A DNA stretch of 64,000 nucleotides from Hydrogenophaga sp. (GTDB lineage: Bacteria > Pseudomonadota > Gammaproteobacteria > Burkholderiales > Burkholderiaceae_C), in NCBI RefSeq assembly GCF_011390835.1, contig NZ_JAABRQ010000004.1, positions 62,001 through 126,000 of the forward strand, in the 5' to 3' direction. Of the stretch, positions 26,684 through 35,978 are shown one piece after another. Positions within the stretch are counted from its first letter, which is position 1. The number at the start of each line of letters is the position of its first letter. The position numbers and the translations under genes were made by a program. The notes under the pieces are model-generated. The model made no database searches. It was not told the DNA's origin and saw nothing but the letters and a program-made list of their open reading frames with translations.

Positions 26684-29038
26684 TCAGACGTCGCTCAGCA
26701 CACCGTCCTGCCGGCGCTGCAGCCGGTAGGGCGGCAGTCCCTGCAACATGCGCCGTCCATAGGATTGGCGCAGCAGCCGCGCATCGTAGCAAACGACCAC
26801 CGCCTCGTCGGCCTCGGTGCGCAAGGCCCTACCCGTCCACTGCAATAGCCGCGCGCCGGTCGCCGGCACCACCAGCTCGCTGAACGGGTCGCGGCCCTGC
26901 TCCTTGAGCCAGTCGGCGCGCGCCTGGCCTACCGGGTCGCTGGGCGAAGCAAAGGGCAGCTTGGTGATGAACACCCATTCACACAGCTCGCCCGGCAAAT
27001 CCAGCCCTTCGCCAAACGACTGCAGGCCGAATAGGATGGACGCCCGGCCCTCGGCCACGCGTTCGGCGTGGCGCCGGATGAGCAGCGTGCGCGAGGCTTC
27101 GCCTTGCACCAGCACCCGATCTCGCAGCGCGCCGTGCAGGCCGCGCTCCAGCAGCTCCTGCGCGCGGCGCATCAGCGCGCGCGAGGTGAACAGCACCAGC
27201 GCGCCGCGCTGCACCTGGCCCAGGTCGTCCATCAGCGCGTCGAGCATTTCGCGCGAATACGCCTCCACATCTTTCGGGTCGGCGCGTGTCTGCACCACCA
27301 CCAGTCGACCCTGGCGCGCGTGGTCAAACGGACTTTGCACCTCGCGCGCTTTGGCCGCGTCGTCAAACGCCAGACCCGACTCGTGCAGGAAATGGTCGAA
27401 GCTGCCGCAGGTGGTGAGCGAGGCGGAAGTGGCCACCGCCGCGCGCACGTGGCGCCAGAGGTGGTTGCGCAGCAGGCTACCCGGCTGCAATGGGCAGGCG
27501 TGGGCGGTGAGCGTGACCAGACCGCCCTGAATGCCCGCTTCCAACCACTTGGCCAGCGGCGGCTGGCCAGCCAGAGGCTCCTGCAGCCAGAGCTCGGCCG
27601 TGGCCTGCAGGTGTTGCAGGCGCGGCGCGAGCACGCCCAGGCGGCTGTAGAGCTTGGCGCAGCGCGCCGCATCGCCCGGGTTCTCGCGCGCCATCGCCTT
27701 GAGCTGCGTGGCCAGCGCCTCCATCACCTTGAGCAAGGCGCTGGATCGCGTGTGCAGCTGCGCCACGGTCTCGGTCCATTCGGGCGGTAGCGCACCGCCT
27801 TCGAAGCGCTCGATCACCGGCGCGCTGGCGCTGTCAAATCCTCCGCGCGAAACCGGGGCGCGGGAGGCGCGGCCGGTCAGCTGGTCCCAGGCAGGCAATG
27901 CGCCCACGCGGGCCATGGCCAGGCGCGCCAGCTCGGCCTGGGCGCGTTTGAGTTCGCTGGCAAAGGCCGACACATCCACACCCGGCGTGTGCTGCAAAGC
28001 GCTGGCCACTTCCTCCACCGCGCGCGGCAGACGGTCCAGCCACTGGCTGCGCATCAGATCCATGCTTTCGGTGAACTGGCCTTGCGCAACGGCGCCCAGA
28101 TGATGCGCTTCGTCGAACACGATGTAGCAGTCTTCCGGCGCCGGCAAAGCGTGCAGGCCCAGGGTGGATAGCAGCAGGTCGTGATTGACCACGATCACTT
28201 GCGCCTGCGCCAGACGCGCCCGCGCCTGGTAGTAGCTGCAGCTGTTGTAGCTGGGGCAGTGGCGCGCGGTGCAGGTGTGGCGCTCGGCGGCCACCGGGCT
28301 CCAGAGCTCGGCCTCGGGTGGGTCGGCCAGCTGATCGCGGTCGCCGTCCCAGGCGCCGCTGTCCAGCGACGCGGTCCACTGCGAGTATTGCTGTGCCCGC
28401 TCGGTCCAGCGCTCGGCCGCGCGTGCGCTGGCTGCGGCGCTGGCCACGGTGTGGGCTGCCAATGCGTCCGGTGTCTGGCTGGCGCTGTCGGGCGCGTCGT
28501 CGCCTTCGAACAGGTCGGCGCTGGCGGCGTCGCCGCCGCTCAGCTGGTCCAGCTTGAGGCGGCACACATAGCGGCCGCGCCCTTTGGCCAGCGCATAACT
28601 GAAGGGCTGCGGCAAGGCGGCCGAGAGCGCCGGCAAGTCCTTGACCATGAGCTGCTCCTGCAGCGCCACCGTGGCGGTCGACAGGATCACGCGCTTCTGG
28701 TGCGCCAGCGCCAGCGGGATGACGGTGGCCGCGTAAGCCGCCGACTTGCCCACACCGGTGCCAGCCTGCACCACCGCAATGGCGCGCTCGCCCGGCTGTG
28801 CATCCGCCGCGTTGTTCGACGCCTTGTCCTCCCCGCTGGGCCAGTCGACCAGACTCAGGGTCTCGGCGATGTGCGCCGCCATCTCGCGCTGGCCAGCGCG
28901 TGCACGAAAGCCGGGCGAGTTGTCCACCAGGTGGTCAAACGCGGCCAGCGCCAGGGCCTCGCGCGCCAGCGGGCCACGTGGCGGGCTGGCGGGCGCCACG
29001 GCGTCGTGGGCGGAGGAAACAACGGTTGGGTCGGTCAT
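26684..29038 (-). CDS. dinG: DinG-family ATP-dependent DNA helicase with Fe-S cluster
   Basis: 784 aa from the ATG at 29038. The open frame continues far upstream but there it is antisense to the patatin gene. XPD/DinG superfamily 2 helicase: Walker A AGTGVGKS at residues 92-99, four cysteines for a 4Fe-4S cluster (YVCR; then HTCTARHCPSYNSC), Walker B IVFDEAHHLG, and motifs V/VI near LFTSRALMRRA, SFGEGLDLPGELCEWVFI and QWTGRALRTEADE. It unwinds 5'-3' DNA and R-loops during repair and replication. Divergent from the patatin gene with 121 bp between starts. Confidence 0.93.
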   Translation of the reverse strand: MTDPTVVSSAHDAVAPASPPRGPLAREALALAAFDHLVDNSPGFRARAGQREMAAHIAETLSLVDWPSGEDKASNNAADAQPGERAIAVVQAGTGVGKSAAYAATVIPLALAHQKRVILSTATVALQEQLMVKDLPALSAALPQPFSYALAKGRGRYVCRLKLDQLSGGDAASADLFEGDDAPDSASQTPDALAAHTVASAAASARAAERWTERAQQYSQWTASLDSGAWDGDRDQLADPPEAELWSPVAAERHTCTARHCPSYNSCSYYQARARLAQAQVIVVNHDLLLSTLGLHALPAPEDCYIVFDEAHHLGAVAQGQFTESMDLMRSQWLDRLPRAVEEVASALQHTPGVDVSAFASELKRAQAELARLAMARVGALPAWDQLTGRASRAPVSRGGFDSASAPVIERFEGGALPPEWTETVAQLHTRSSALLKVMEALATQLKAMARENPGDAARCAKLYSRLGVLAPRLQHLQATAELWLQEPLAGQPPLAKWLEAGIQGGLVTLTAHACPLQPGSLLRNHLWRHVRAAVATSASLTTCGSFDHFLHESGLAFDDAAKAREVQSPFDHARQGRLVVVQTRADPKDVEAYSREMLDALMDDLGQVQRGALVLFTSRALMRRAQELLERGLHGALRDRVLVQGEASRTLLIRRHAERVAEGRASILFGLQSFGEGLDLPGELCEWVFITKLPFASPSDPVGQARADWLKEQGRDPFSELVVPATGARLLQWTGRALRTEADEAVVVCYDARLLRQSYGRRMLQGLPPYRLQRRQDGVLSDV

Positions 29039-29159
29039 GTTCGGGCGGGTCAACCCAGCATTGTCCCAGACGGATGTTCCGGGTATGACCGCCAGGGTGT
29101 TGGCCTCCGCGCCGCTGCTGCGCTGCACAATGGCAACGTCCTGTTCCCCGGAGTCCTGC

Positions 29160-30278
29160 ATGCCACGCACCACCCCACCCGCTTCCCGCCCCGCCCGCTC
29201 ATCGCGTCCCGCCAAAAAAGGCCGACTGCGCATCGACCTCGCCTTGCAGGGCGGCGGCTCCCACGGCGCTTTCACCTGGGGCGTGCTCGACCGGCTGCTG
29301 GAAGACGAGCGGCTGGAGATTGCCGGCATCAGCGGCGCCAGCGCGGGCGCGATGAACGCGGTGGCACTGGCCGCTGGCCTGATGGAGGGCGGGCGCGAGG
29401 GCGCGCGGGTCGCACTGCGCCGCTTCTGGACCCGGGTGGCCGATGCATCCCCGTTCAACCGGCTGGACGACGGGCCGCTGGGCGCGATCTTCGGCCCCAA
29501 CAACCCTTGGATCAAACCGTGGATCGCGCCACTGCAGCAGTTCGGCCAGTACCTGGGCAGCCAGCTCTCGCCCTACCAGCTCAACCCGCTCAACCTCAAC
29601 CCGCTGCGCGACATCCTGGCCCACACGGTGGACTTTGAGGCGGTGCGCGCCTGCGACCGCACCCAGCTCTTCATCGCCGCGACGCAGGTGGCCACAGGCG
29701 AGCTGCGCATCTTCCGCCAGGGTGAGCTCACCGCTGACATGGTGCTCGCCTCGGCCAGTCTGCCGCTGCTGTTCCAGGCCGTGGAAATCGAGGGACAGGC
29801 CTACTGGGACGGTGGCTACGCCGGTAACCCGGTGCTCATGCCGCTGATCGGCGAGACCGATGCCGACGATCTGCTGCTGGTGCAGATCAACCCGCGAGAG
29901 CGCACCGAGCTGCCGACCCAGGCCTCCGACATCCTTGAGCGCATCAACGAAATCACCTTCAACGCCAGCCTGCTCAAAGAGCTGCGCTCCATCGCCCTGC
30001 TGCGCCAGCTAATTGCCGACGAAGACCGGCCTGCTCATCACTACCGCAACCCGCTGTTCGGGCGCGTGGAAGCGCTGCGCCTGCACCTGATCGACGGCGG
30101 TACCCTGCTCGCGCCGCTGGGTGCTGGTAGCAAGACCCAGACCAGTGCCAGCTTCCTGAACGAACTGCACGACATGGGCTACGCCGCTGCCGACCAGTGG
30201 TGGCACCGCCACCGGCGCGACATCGGTGTGCGCACCAGCCACGAAATCGAGCACATGCTCACACCCAAGCGCCCATGA
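29160..30278 (+). CDS. Patatin-like phospholipase
   Basis: 372 aa from the ATG at 29160. Patatin lipid-acyl-hydrolase domain with the oxyanion loop LQGGGSHGAF, nucleophile serine in GISGASAGAMNAV and the dyad aspartate in YWDGGYAGNP, so all catalytic parts are present. No signal peptide; the first 25 residues are basic and Pro-rich. Long patatins of this type include phospholipases and intracellular polyhydroxybutyrate depolymerase-like proteins. Its TGA overlaps the start of the GntP permease by 4 bp, placing it first in a coupled three-gene unit. Confidence 0.92.
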   Translation: MPRTTPPASRPARSSRPAKKGRLRIDLALQGGGSHGAFTWGVLDRLLEDERLEIAGISGASAGAMNAVALAAGLMEGGREGARVALRRFWTRVADASPFNRLDDGPLGAIFGPNNPWIKPWIAPLQQFGQYLGSQLSPYQLNPLNLNPLRDILAHTVDFEAVRACDRTQLFIAATQVATGELRIFRQGELTADMVLASASLPLLFQAVEIEGQAYWDGGYAGNPVLMPLIGETDADDLLLVQINPRERTELPTQASDILERINEITFNASLLKELRSIALLRQLIADEDRPAHHYRNPLFGRVEALRLHLIDGGTLLAPLGAGSKTQTSASFLNELHDMGYAAADQWWHRHRRDIGVRTSHEIEHMLTPKRP

Positions 30279-31723
30279 GCAGCATCCTGGGCATCGCGCT
30301 GGCGCTGGTGCTGCTCATGGCGCTGGCTTACCGGGGCGTGGGCGTGCTGCTACTGGCGCCGCTGATGGCCTTGCTCGCCGCAGCCCTGAGCCCCGACACG
30401 CCGCTGCTGGCCAGTTACACGCAGGTGTTCATGCCGGCACTGGGCGGCTTCGTGATCGCGTTCTTTCCGCTGTTCCTGCTGGGCGCGGTATTCGGCAAGC
30501 TGATGGAAGACTCCGGCGCTGCCCAGGCCATCGCCAAGGGCATCACGCGCGCGCTCGGGCCGCAGCGCGCCATCCTGGCGATCGTGCTGGCCTGCGCCGT
30601 GCTCACCTACGGCGGCGTCTCCCTGTTCGTCGTGGCGTTTGCGGTCTACCCGATTGCGGCCGCCCTGTTTCACCAGGCCGACATCCCCAAGCGCCTGATC
30701 CCCGGCACCATCGCGCTCGGTGCCTTCACCTTCACCATGACGGCACTGCCGGGCACGCCCGCGATTCAAAACGCCATCCCGATGCCCTTTTTCGGCACCA
30801 CGCCCTTTGCCGCGCCCGGTCTGGGTCTGATCGGGGGTGCCGTGATGCTGGTACTGGGCACTGCTTGGCTAGTGCGCCGGGCCGCCAGCGCCCGCGGGCG
30901 CGGCGAAGGCTATGGCCAGCATGAATCAGCCGGCACAACAGTCTTGCAGGACCCGGCCAGCCGCGCACCCCAGGGCGCTGCGACTGCCGCCAACGCGCCA
31001 TTCGCCGCGCCACCAGAGCCTCCCAGCCTGGGGCTGTCCCTCTCGCCGATTGTTCTCGTCATCGTGCTGAACTACCTGCTGGCCACCTGGCTGTTGCCGC
31101 GACTGGACACCGGCTACCTGATCGAGGCGCGCTTTGGCGCCACCCGCATCGACACCCTGCGCGGCATCTGGGCCGTCATCACCGCGCTGGCCGCCGCCAT
31201 CGTGCTGCTGGTGCTGCTGCAGCGGGCGCGCCTACCCCGGTTGCGGCACACCCTGGAAGCCGGGGCCACCGGCTCGGTGCTGCCGCTGCTCAACACCGCA
31301 TCGCAGGTGGGCTTTGGCGCGGTGATTGCGTCGCTGGCGGGCTTCGCCCTCATCCGCGATGCGGTACTGGGCATAGCGCCCGACAACCCATTGGTCAGCT
31401 TGTCGATCGCGGTCAACATCCTGGCGGGCATCACTGGCTCAGCCTCCGGCGGCATGAGCATCGCGCTGCAAACCCTGGGCGAGACCTGGCTCGCCATGGG
31501 GCAAGCCGCCGGGATTGCCCCCGATCTGCTGCACCGCGTCACCGCCATCGCCACCGGCGGCCTGGACGCTCTGCCGCACAACGGCGCGGTCATCACCCTG
31601 CTGGGCATCTGTGGCCTGTCGCACCGCCAGTCCTACGGCGACATCTTCATGGTCGCGGTGGCCATCCCGGTGCTGGCGCTGGTGTTGGTCGTGGTGCTGG
31701 GCAGCGCCTTCGGCAGTTTCTGA
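30275..31723 (+). CDS. GntP-family permease
   Basis: 482-aa inner-membrane transporter with about 12 spans. Family motifs are FPLFLLGAVFGKLMEDSG, the SVNILAGITG-like segment followed by ASGGMSIALQTLGE, and GGLDALPHNGAVITLLGICG, which resembles D-beta-hydroxybutyrate and gluconate permeases. GntP proteins import sugar acids or hydroxy acids with protons. An extra hydrophilic loop of about 45 residues (about 210-260) interrupts the middle. Start ATG at 30275 overlaps the patatin stop and its own stop overlaps the next start (TGATG). Substrate is not decided by sequence. Confidence 0.9.
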   Translation: MSSILGIALALVLLMALAYRGVGVLLLAPLMALLAAALSPDTPLLASYTQVFMPALGGFVIAFFPLFLLGAVFGKLMEDSGAAQAIAKGITRALGPQRAILAIVLACAVLTYGGVSLFVVAFAVYPIAAALFHQADIPKRLIPGTIALGAFTFTMTALPGTPAIQNAIPMPFFGTTPFAAPGLGLIGGAVMLVLGTAWLVRRAASARGRGEGYGQHESAGTTVLQDPASRAPQGAATAANAPFAAPPEPPSLGLSLSPIVLVIVLNYLLATWLLPRLDTGYLIEARFGATRIDTLRGIWAVITALAAAIVLLVLLQRARLPRLRHTLEAGATGSVLPLLNTASQVGFGAVIASLAGFALIRDAVLGIAPDNPLVSLSIAVNILAGITGSASGGMSIALQTLGETWLAMGQAAGIAPDLLHRVTAIATGGLDALPHNGAVITLLGICGLSHRQSYGDIFMVAVAIPVLALVLVVVLGSAFGSF

Positions 31724-32655
31724 TGCAGGCGCTGTGGATCGGCCTGGGGCTGGTGGGGGTGGGTCTGGTGGGCGCGCGCTACGCCCTGCACCGCGGGCTG
31801 GCGCCGCGAGCCAGCATCGAAGGCACGCAACCCGCCGACCTCGGGCTGACCGCGCAGGCGGTGCGCATCCCGACGCAGGGCGGCCTGCATCTCTTTGCCT
31901 GGTACCTGCCGCCGCCCGAAGCCGCCTCGCCGCCCGCCCCCGCGGCGGTGCTGTTGCACGGCTGGGGCGGCAACGCCAGCACACTGCTGCCCGCCGCGCA
32001 GGCGATAACCCGCACGGGTTTTGGCGTGTTACTGCCCGAATCGCGCAACCACGGCCGCAGCGACCGGGGCGGCCACAGTTCCCTGCCGGCTTTCGCCGAA
32101 GACCTCGACGCCGCGCTCGACTGGCTGGGCCAGCAGCCCGGCGTGGATGCACAGCGCCTGGCCGCCATCGGCCACTCGGTCGGCGCGGCGGCGGTGCTGC
32201 TGGTGGCCTCGCGCCGGCCAGGGCTGGCCGCTGCGGTGAGCGTATCGGCCTTTGCCCACCCGGAGCAGGTGATGAGGCGCTGGCTAGCTGCCGTGAGCGT
32301 GCCCTACTGGCCGCTGGGCTGGGGCATCAACCGTTATGTGGAAGCCGTGATCGGCACCCGTTTCGACTTCATCGCGCCACTGACCACGCTGCCTCAGGCG
32401 CGCTGCCCGGTGCTGCTGCTGCACGGGCGACAAGACAGCACCGTGCCAGTGGCTGACGCCCGCGCCCTGATGCAACATAAAGGCCCGGCCCGAGCCAGCC
32501 TGCTCGAGCTCACCGGCACCCACGAAGGTTTTGCCGATCCGGCGCAGGCCGAGCAGGCGGTGCTCGAATTCCTGCTCGGCGCGACCTCACCGCATGGACG
32601 ACCTGCACCTGAGCCGACTCAGCAGGAAAAAGGCCACGTCACCCTCAGCGGGTGA
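31723..32655 (+). CDS. Membrane-anchored alpha/beta hydrolase
   Basis: 310 aa. A single N-terminal hydrophobic segment (residues about 3-20, LWIGLGLVGVGLVGARYA) without a clear cleavage site suggests an anchor. The alpha/beta hydrolase fold shows the oxyanion HGWGG, nucleophile in GHSVGA, acid in LLHGRQDSTVP and His in GTHEGF. Third gene of the patatin/GntP unit, starting on the last base of the permease stop. The final 25 bases of its coding region form half of a terminator hairpin used by the convergent OmpA gene. Substrate unknown; an esterase is likely. Confidence 0.9.
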   Translation: MQALWIGLGLVGVGLVGARYALHRGLAPRASIEGTQPADLGLTAQAVRIPTQGGLHLFAWYLPPPEAASPPAPAAVLLHGWGGNASTLLPAAQAITRTGFGVLLPESRNHGRSDRGGHSSLPAFAEDLDAALDWLGQQPGVDAQRLAAIGHSVGAAAVLLVASRRPGLAAAVSVSAFAHPEQVMRRWLAAVSVPYWPLGWGINRYVEAVIGTRFDFIAPLTTLPQARCPVLLLHGRQDSTVPVADARALMQHKGPARASLLELTGTHEGFADPAQAEQAVLEFLLGATSPHGRPAPEPTQQEKGHVTLSG

Positions 32656-32663
32656 CGTGGCCT
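32631..32663 (-). terminator. Intrinsic terminator with 14-bp stem, mainly serving the OmpA-family gene
   Basis: Perfect inverted repeat AGGCCACGTCACCC, loop TCAGC, GGGTGACGTGGCCT. On the minus strand it is followed by a TTTTT run, giving a textbook terminator 19 bp past the OmpA-family stop. The stem overlaps the last codons of the plus-strand hydrolase, where it lacks a T run. Confidence 0.85.
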
Positions 32664-32681
32664 CTCAGACCCAGTGATCGC

Positions 32682-33617
32682 TTACTTTGCGTCAGCGATG
32701 ATGATTTCCACGCGGCGGTTTCGCTGGCGGCCTTCGGCCGTAGCGTTGCTGGCCACAGGCGTCGACTCACCGATGCCTTTGGAAGTGACCCGTATGCCTG
32801 CGATGCCGCGGCTCAACAGCGCGGTGCGCACCGCCTCGGCTCGCTTCTCGGACAGGGCGAGGTTGTAGCTTTCGCTGCCCACCGTGTCGGTATGGCCCTC
32901 GATCGCCACCATGCGCTCCGGGTTCTCGCGCAGGAAGTTCGCCAGGCGATCCACCGTGCTGAACGCCCCCGACTTGAGCTCGGCGCGGCCGGTGTCGAAC
33001 AGCACATCGCCCAGCGTCAGCACCATGCCGCGGTCGGTCTGTTTGGCTTGCAGGTCGGCCAGTTCCTGTTGAAGCTTGGCGGCCCGGGCGCGGGCAGTCT
33101 CGGTCAGGGCCAGCTGCTTCTCGGCGTCCATGCGCGCCTGTTCTGCCTGAGCCAGCGCGCGCTGGGCTTCCTCGCGCGCCTTGATCGCTGCAGCGGTACT
33201 CGCTTCGGCTTCCCGCGCCCGGGCTTCCATCAGGATGCGTCCGCGGTCGGCGGTGGACTCCGTGGCCGAAGCCTCGGCGCGAGCGATCACACCGGACTGC
33301 ATGGCGGTGGCGGCGCGCTGGCGGGCCAGGTAAGCATAGTGATCCACCGCACTGGGGTCCTTACCCGCCTTGAGCGCTGCTTCAGCTTGCTGCAAGGCCT
33401 GCTGGGCCTTACGCAGCTCCAGCGGAGCCGATCGGGCCGTGCTCTCGTCGTTCACCGCCTGGTTGTACAGCGCACGCGCTTCATTGAGCGTAGGGTTGTT
33501 GGGTGGCGGCGTCGAGGCGCAGGCGAACAGCAGCAGGGCGGCGGAAGGCACCAGAGCCAGGCGCACACGGGGGAGTGCAGCCAGGGCGGCGACGGAGGTG
33601 AAACGGTTACGGATCAT
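32682..33617 (-). CDS. OmpA-family lipoprotein with N-terminal DUF4398 region
   Basis: 311 aa from the ATG at 33617 with an AAGGAAA ribosome site. Signal peptide with lipobox LFAC (about residues 30-33), an alpha-helical DUF4398-like region (about 45-100), a long Ala/Glu/Arg coiled coil (about 105-190), and a C-terminal OmpA peptidoglycan-binding domain (about 200-305) with LFDTGRAELK, IEGHTDTVGS, LSEKRAEAV and EGRQRNRRVEI. The protein should tether the outer membrane to peptidoglycan. Downstream of a second DUF4398 lipoprotein gene, 128 bp apart, probably the same regulon. Confidence 0.92.
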   Translation of the reverse strand: MIRNRFTSVAALAALPRVRLALVPSAALLLFACASTPPPNNPTLNEARALYNQAVNDESTARSAPLELRKAQQALQQAEAALKAGKDPSAVDHYAYLARQRAATAMQSGVIARAEASATESTADRGRILMEARAREAEASTAAAIKAREEAQRALAQAEQARMDAEKQLALTETARARAAKLQQELADLQAKQTDRGMVLTLGDVLFDTGRAELKSGAFSTVDRLANFLRENPERMVAIEGHTDTVGSESYNLALSEKRAEAVRTALLSRGIAGIRVTSKGIGESTPVASNATAEGRQRNRRVEIIIADAK

Positions 33618-33745
33618 GAGGATTTCCTTGTGGAGACGGTGGCCGGCGCGGGCGTGGCGCGCGCTGGAGATTCGTAGGGGCTGTGGCGACATGGCGGTAG
33701 CCGCAATGAACGGCGGGACGGCAACCCGAGGGCAGCCTCCGGCCA

Positions 33746-34129
33746 TCACTTCTTGATTTCTTGCTGCAGCGTATCGTTGGAACGGCCCAGCTCGGCAGCC
33801 ATGCGACGCGCCTTGTCGGCACGCGACTTTCGCTCGGCCAGATCGGCGTCGGCCGCGGCCTGCTCGCTGAGGCGGCGCGCCTCACCGAACTGCTCGGCCC
33901 GGATGGCAGCCTCGGCACGCACCAGTTTTTCGCGCGCAGCCAGCAGCTCCACCGGCGCCAGCTGACCAGCACCGGCCGCCTCGGCCCGGGTAATGGAGGC
34001 GCGCGCCATCGACAATTCGGCCGTCGGCGTCACGGCGTTGGTGGCGCAGGCGCCGAGAAACAGCGCGCTGGACAATGCCAGCACGGCGGTGGCGCGGCGG
34101 CGGAAAGGGGTGTTGTTGTTCTGGGTCAT
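33746..34129 (-). CDS. DUF4398 lipoprotein
   Basis: 127 aa from the ATG at 34129. Lipobox LGAC about residue 26-29 after RRRATAVLALSSALF, then a helical domain rich in Ala, Arg and Glu (MARASITRAEAAGAGQLAP, AREKLVRAEAAIRAEQF) matching DUF4398. It resembles the N-terminal half of the OmpA-family protein that follows, suggesting the two derive from a common module and may interact. Function unknown; pairs like this are frequent in betaproteobacteria and pseudomonads. Confidence 0.85.
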   Translation of the reverse strand: MTQNNNTPFRRRATAVLALSSALFLGACATNAVTPTAELSMARASITRAEAAGAGQLAPVELLAAREKLVRAEAAIRAEQFGEARRLSEQAAADADLAERKSRADKARRMAAELGRSNDTLQQEIKK

Positions 34130-34501
34130 GTTGCGAAGGCTCCGTGGGTGAAAGGACCATCGAGCAGAGCAGGCCGGAGGCGGGCACAAGGCGAGGCACA
34201 GCAGTTCGCTGGCCATCCCCACTGGATGAGTGAATCAACTCTACGACTTCATCTTCGACAACCCAAGTCTATTTATGCCCATTTAGATGCTCATATTTGC
34301 AAAGTTTAGCCAGCCCGAGCCAACGCCTTGGTGCGCTGTGCCCTGCACTGCCATGACCAGCATCAGCGCGGGCCGCGCGCAAGCCATCGACACAATCGGT
34401 CCAAGCTGCTGGCGCGACAAGCCTCGCGCCAGGCAACATGTAGGCTCAGCGCTTCGCCAAGTGTCTGCCACGCCGGCTCCCCACCCGATTGCCTCACGCC
34501 C
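34130..34501. other. Intergenic region with an AT-rich block
   Basis: 372 bp between divergent genes. Positions about 34227-34310 are clearly AT-richer than the surroundings, as expected for promoters. On the minus strand a TTGGGT and TAGAGT pair 17 bp apart is a candidate promoter for the DUF4398 gene; this is weak evidence. Bases 34311-34501 are GC-rich and show no gene I can support. Confidence 0.35.
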
Positions 34502-35812
34502 GTGACAACTCCCAACGCCGAGTTCGCCCCCGCGAACGCCCACCTGGGCAGCGCCACACCCGCCCCAACGCCATCCCAATCCACCCTGTGGGCCATGCTG
34601 CTGGCGCTGTTGTCGGCGTTTGCACTCAGCCAGGCCTACCGCACCGTCACCGCCATCATGGCGCCCAGCCTGCAGGGCGACTTTGGGTTGACGCCTGCCT
34701 CGCTGGGTGCGTTTGCCGGGCTGTTCGGCCTGTCATTTGGCGTCACACAGTTTTTCATGGGCATCGGCATGGACCTGTATGGCCTGCGGCGCACGGTGCT
34801 CACGGCCTTCCCGCTGGCCGTCGCGGGTGCGGCCCTGTCGGCTGCGGCCCCCAGCTACCGCTGGCTGCTGATAGGGCAGCTGCTGATTGGCGTGGGCTGC
34901 GCGCCGGCCTTTCTGGCCTGCACCGTGTTCATTTCCCGGCACTTCCCGAGCTCGCGTTTTGCATTTGTCTCGGGCATTGGCCTGGGCATTGGGGGCACGG
35001 GTCTGCTGCTCACCGGCACCCCCCTGGCCTGGCTGGTGGAGCGCTGGGGCTGGCGCAGCGGCTTTGCGCTGCTCGCCAGCTTGTCTGTGCTGGCGTGGCT
35101 GCTGATCTGGCGCCGGGTGCACGAGCCCGCCATGGCGGGTGCTGCGCCCGAACGCGAGCGCTGGGGCGTCGCGGTGCGCCGCTTCGGCGCGCTGTTTCTG
35201 CTGCCGCACACGCTGGGCATCCTGTTGCTCGGCATGGTCGCCTACGCCTCGTTCCTAGCGCTGCGCGGCCTATGGATCGCGCCCATGCTGATCGACCGTT
35301 ACGCGTTCACGTTGGTCGAGAGCGGCCACATGGCGCTGGTGATGTCGCTCATCTCGCTGTTTGCCCCGGCCATATTTGGCCGCTTCGACCCCGGCCCAAC
35401 GCGCCGGCGCACCTGGATCGTGAACTTCTCCCTGCTGGTCGCCGCGCTCTACCTCGGCGTGGGGCTGGTGCACCACGCCGCGCTCAACATCGCGCTGGTG
35501 CTGGGCGTCTCGGTGCTCTCGGGCTATGCGGTGCTGCAGTACTCTGACGTGCGCTCGTCCTACCCGCCCGACCTGACCGGGCGCGCGCTATCCGTGTTCA
35601 CCATGGCGATGTTTCTCGGCGTCGGCCTGGTGCAGTGGCTCACCGGCCAGGTGGCGAACTGGGCGCAGGGCCAGGGCATCGAGCCCTACCGCGCGGTCAT
35701 GATCACCATCGGTGCGCTGCTGGCGCTGGGCTCCACCGCGTTTCGCTGGCTGCCCCGCTCGCCGCTGCTGCTGCTGGCGGAGGGACCGCAACGGGTACAA
35801 GAAACGCGCTGA
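34502..35812 (+). CDS. MFS transporter
   Basis: 436 aa from a GTG at 34502; an ATG at 34595 would start right at the first span. Twelve hydrophobic spans are visible, beginning LLALLSAFALSQAYRTVTA. The loop between spans 2 and 3 carries MDLYGLRRTVL, a version of the MFS loop motif, and later spans include GIGLGIGGTGLLLTG and MAMFLGVGLVQWLTG. A single-protein proton-coupled carrier of the inner membrane. The substrate cannot be read. No obvious partner gene. Confidence 0.88.
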   Translation: MTTPNAEFAPANAHLGSATPAPTPSQSTLWAMLLALLSAFALSQAYRTVTAIMAPSLQGDFGLTPASLGAFAGLFGLSFGVTQFFMGIGMDLYGLRRTVLTAFPLAVAGAALSAAAPSYRWLLIGQLLIGVGCAPAFLACTVFISRHFPSSRFAFVSGIGLGIGGTGLLLTGTPLAWLVERWGWRSGFALLASLSVLAWLLIWRRVHEPAMAGAAPERERWGVAVRRFGALFLLPHTLGILLLGMVAYASFLALRGLWIAPMLIDRYAFTLVESGHMALVMSLISLFAPAIFGRFDPGPTRRRTWIVNFSLLVAALYLGVGLVHHAALNIALVLGVSVLSGYAVLQYSDVRSSYPPDLTGRALSVFTMAMFLGVGLVQWLTGQVANWAQGQGIEPYRAVMITIGALLALGSTAFRWLPRSPLLLLAEGPQRVQETR

Positions 35813-35978
35813 AATGGGTTGTTCCAGCTCACCGCAGCGGAAAATGCAGAGGTCGCCGCGATTTTCGACCACCTCGCCAAGCTCGAATTCATCGGGGCGG
35901 GCACCAACAGACCGATGAACTTCCAGCCGGGCTGGCGCACCGGGCCGGTAGGCAGAAACGGCGTGCGCGGGCGAGGCT

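Noticed and set aside
28181-29638. A 485-residue plus-strand open frame across the dinG start
   Set aside because: Antisense to dinG and shifted against the patatin gene; low-complexity composition and no domain.
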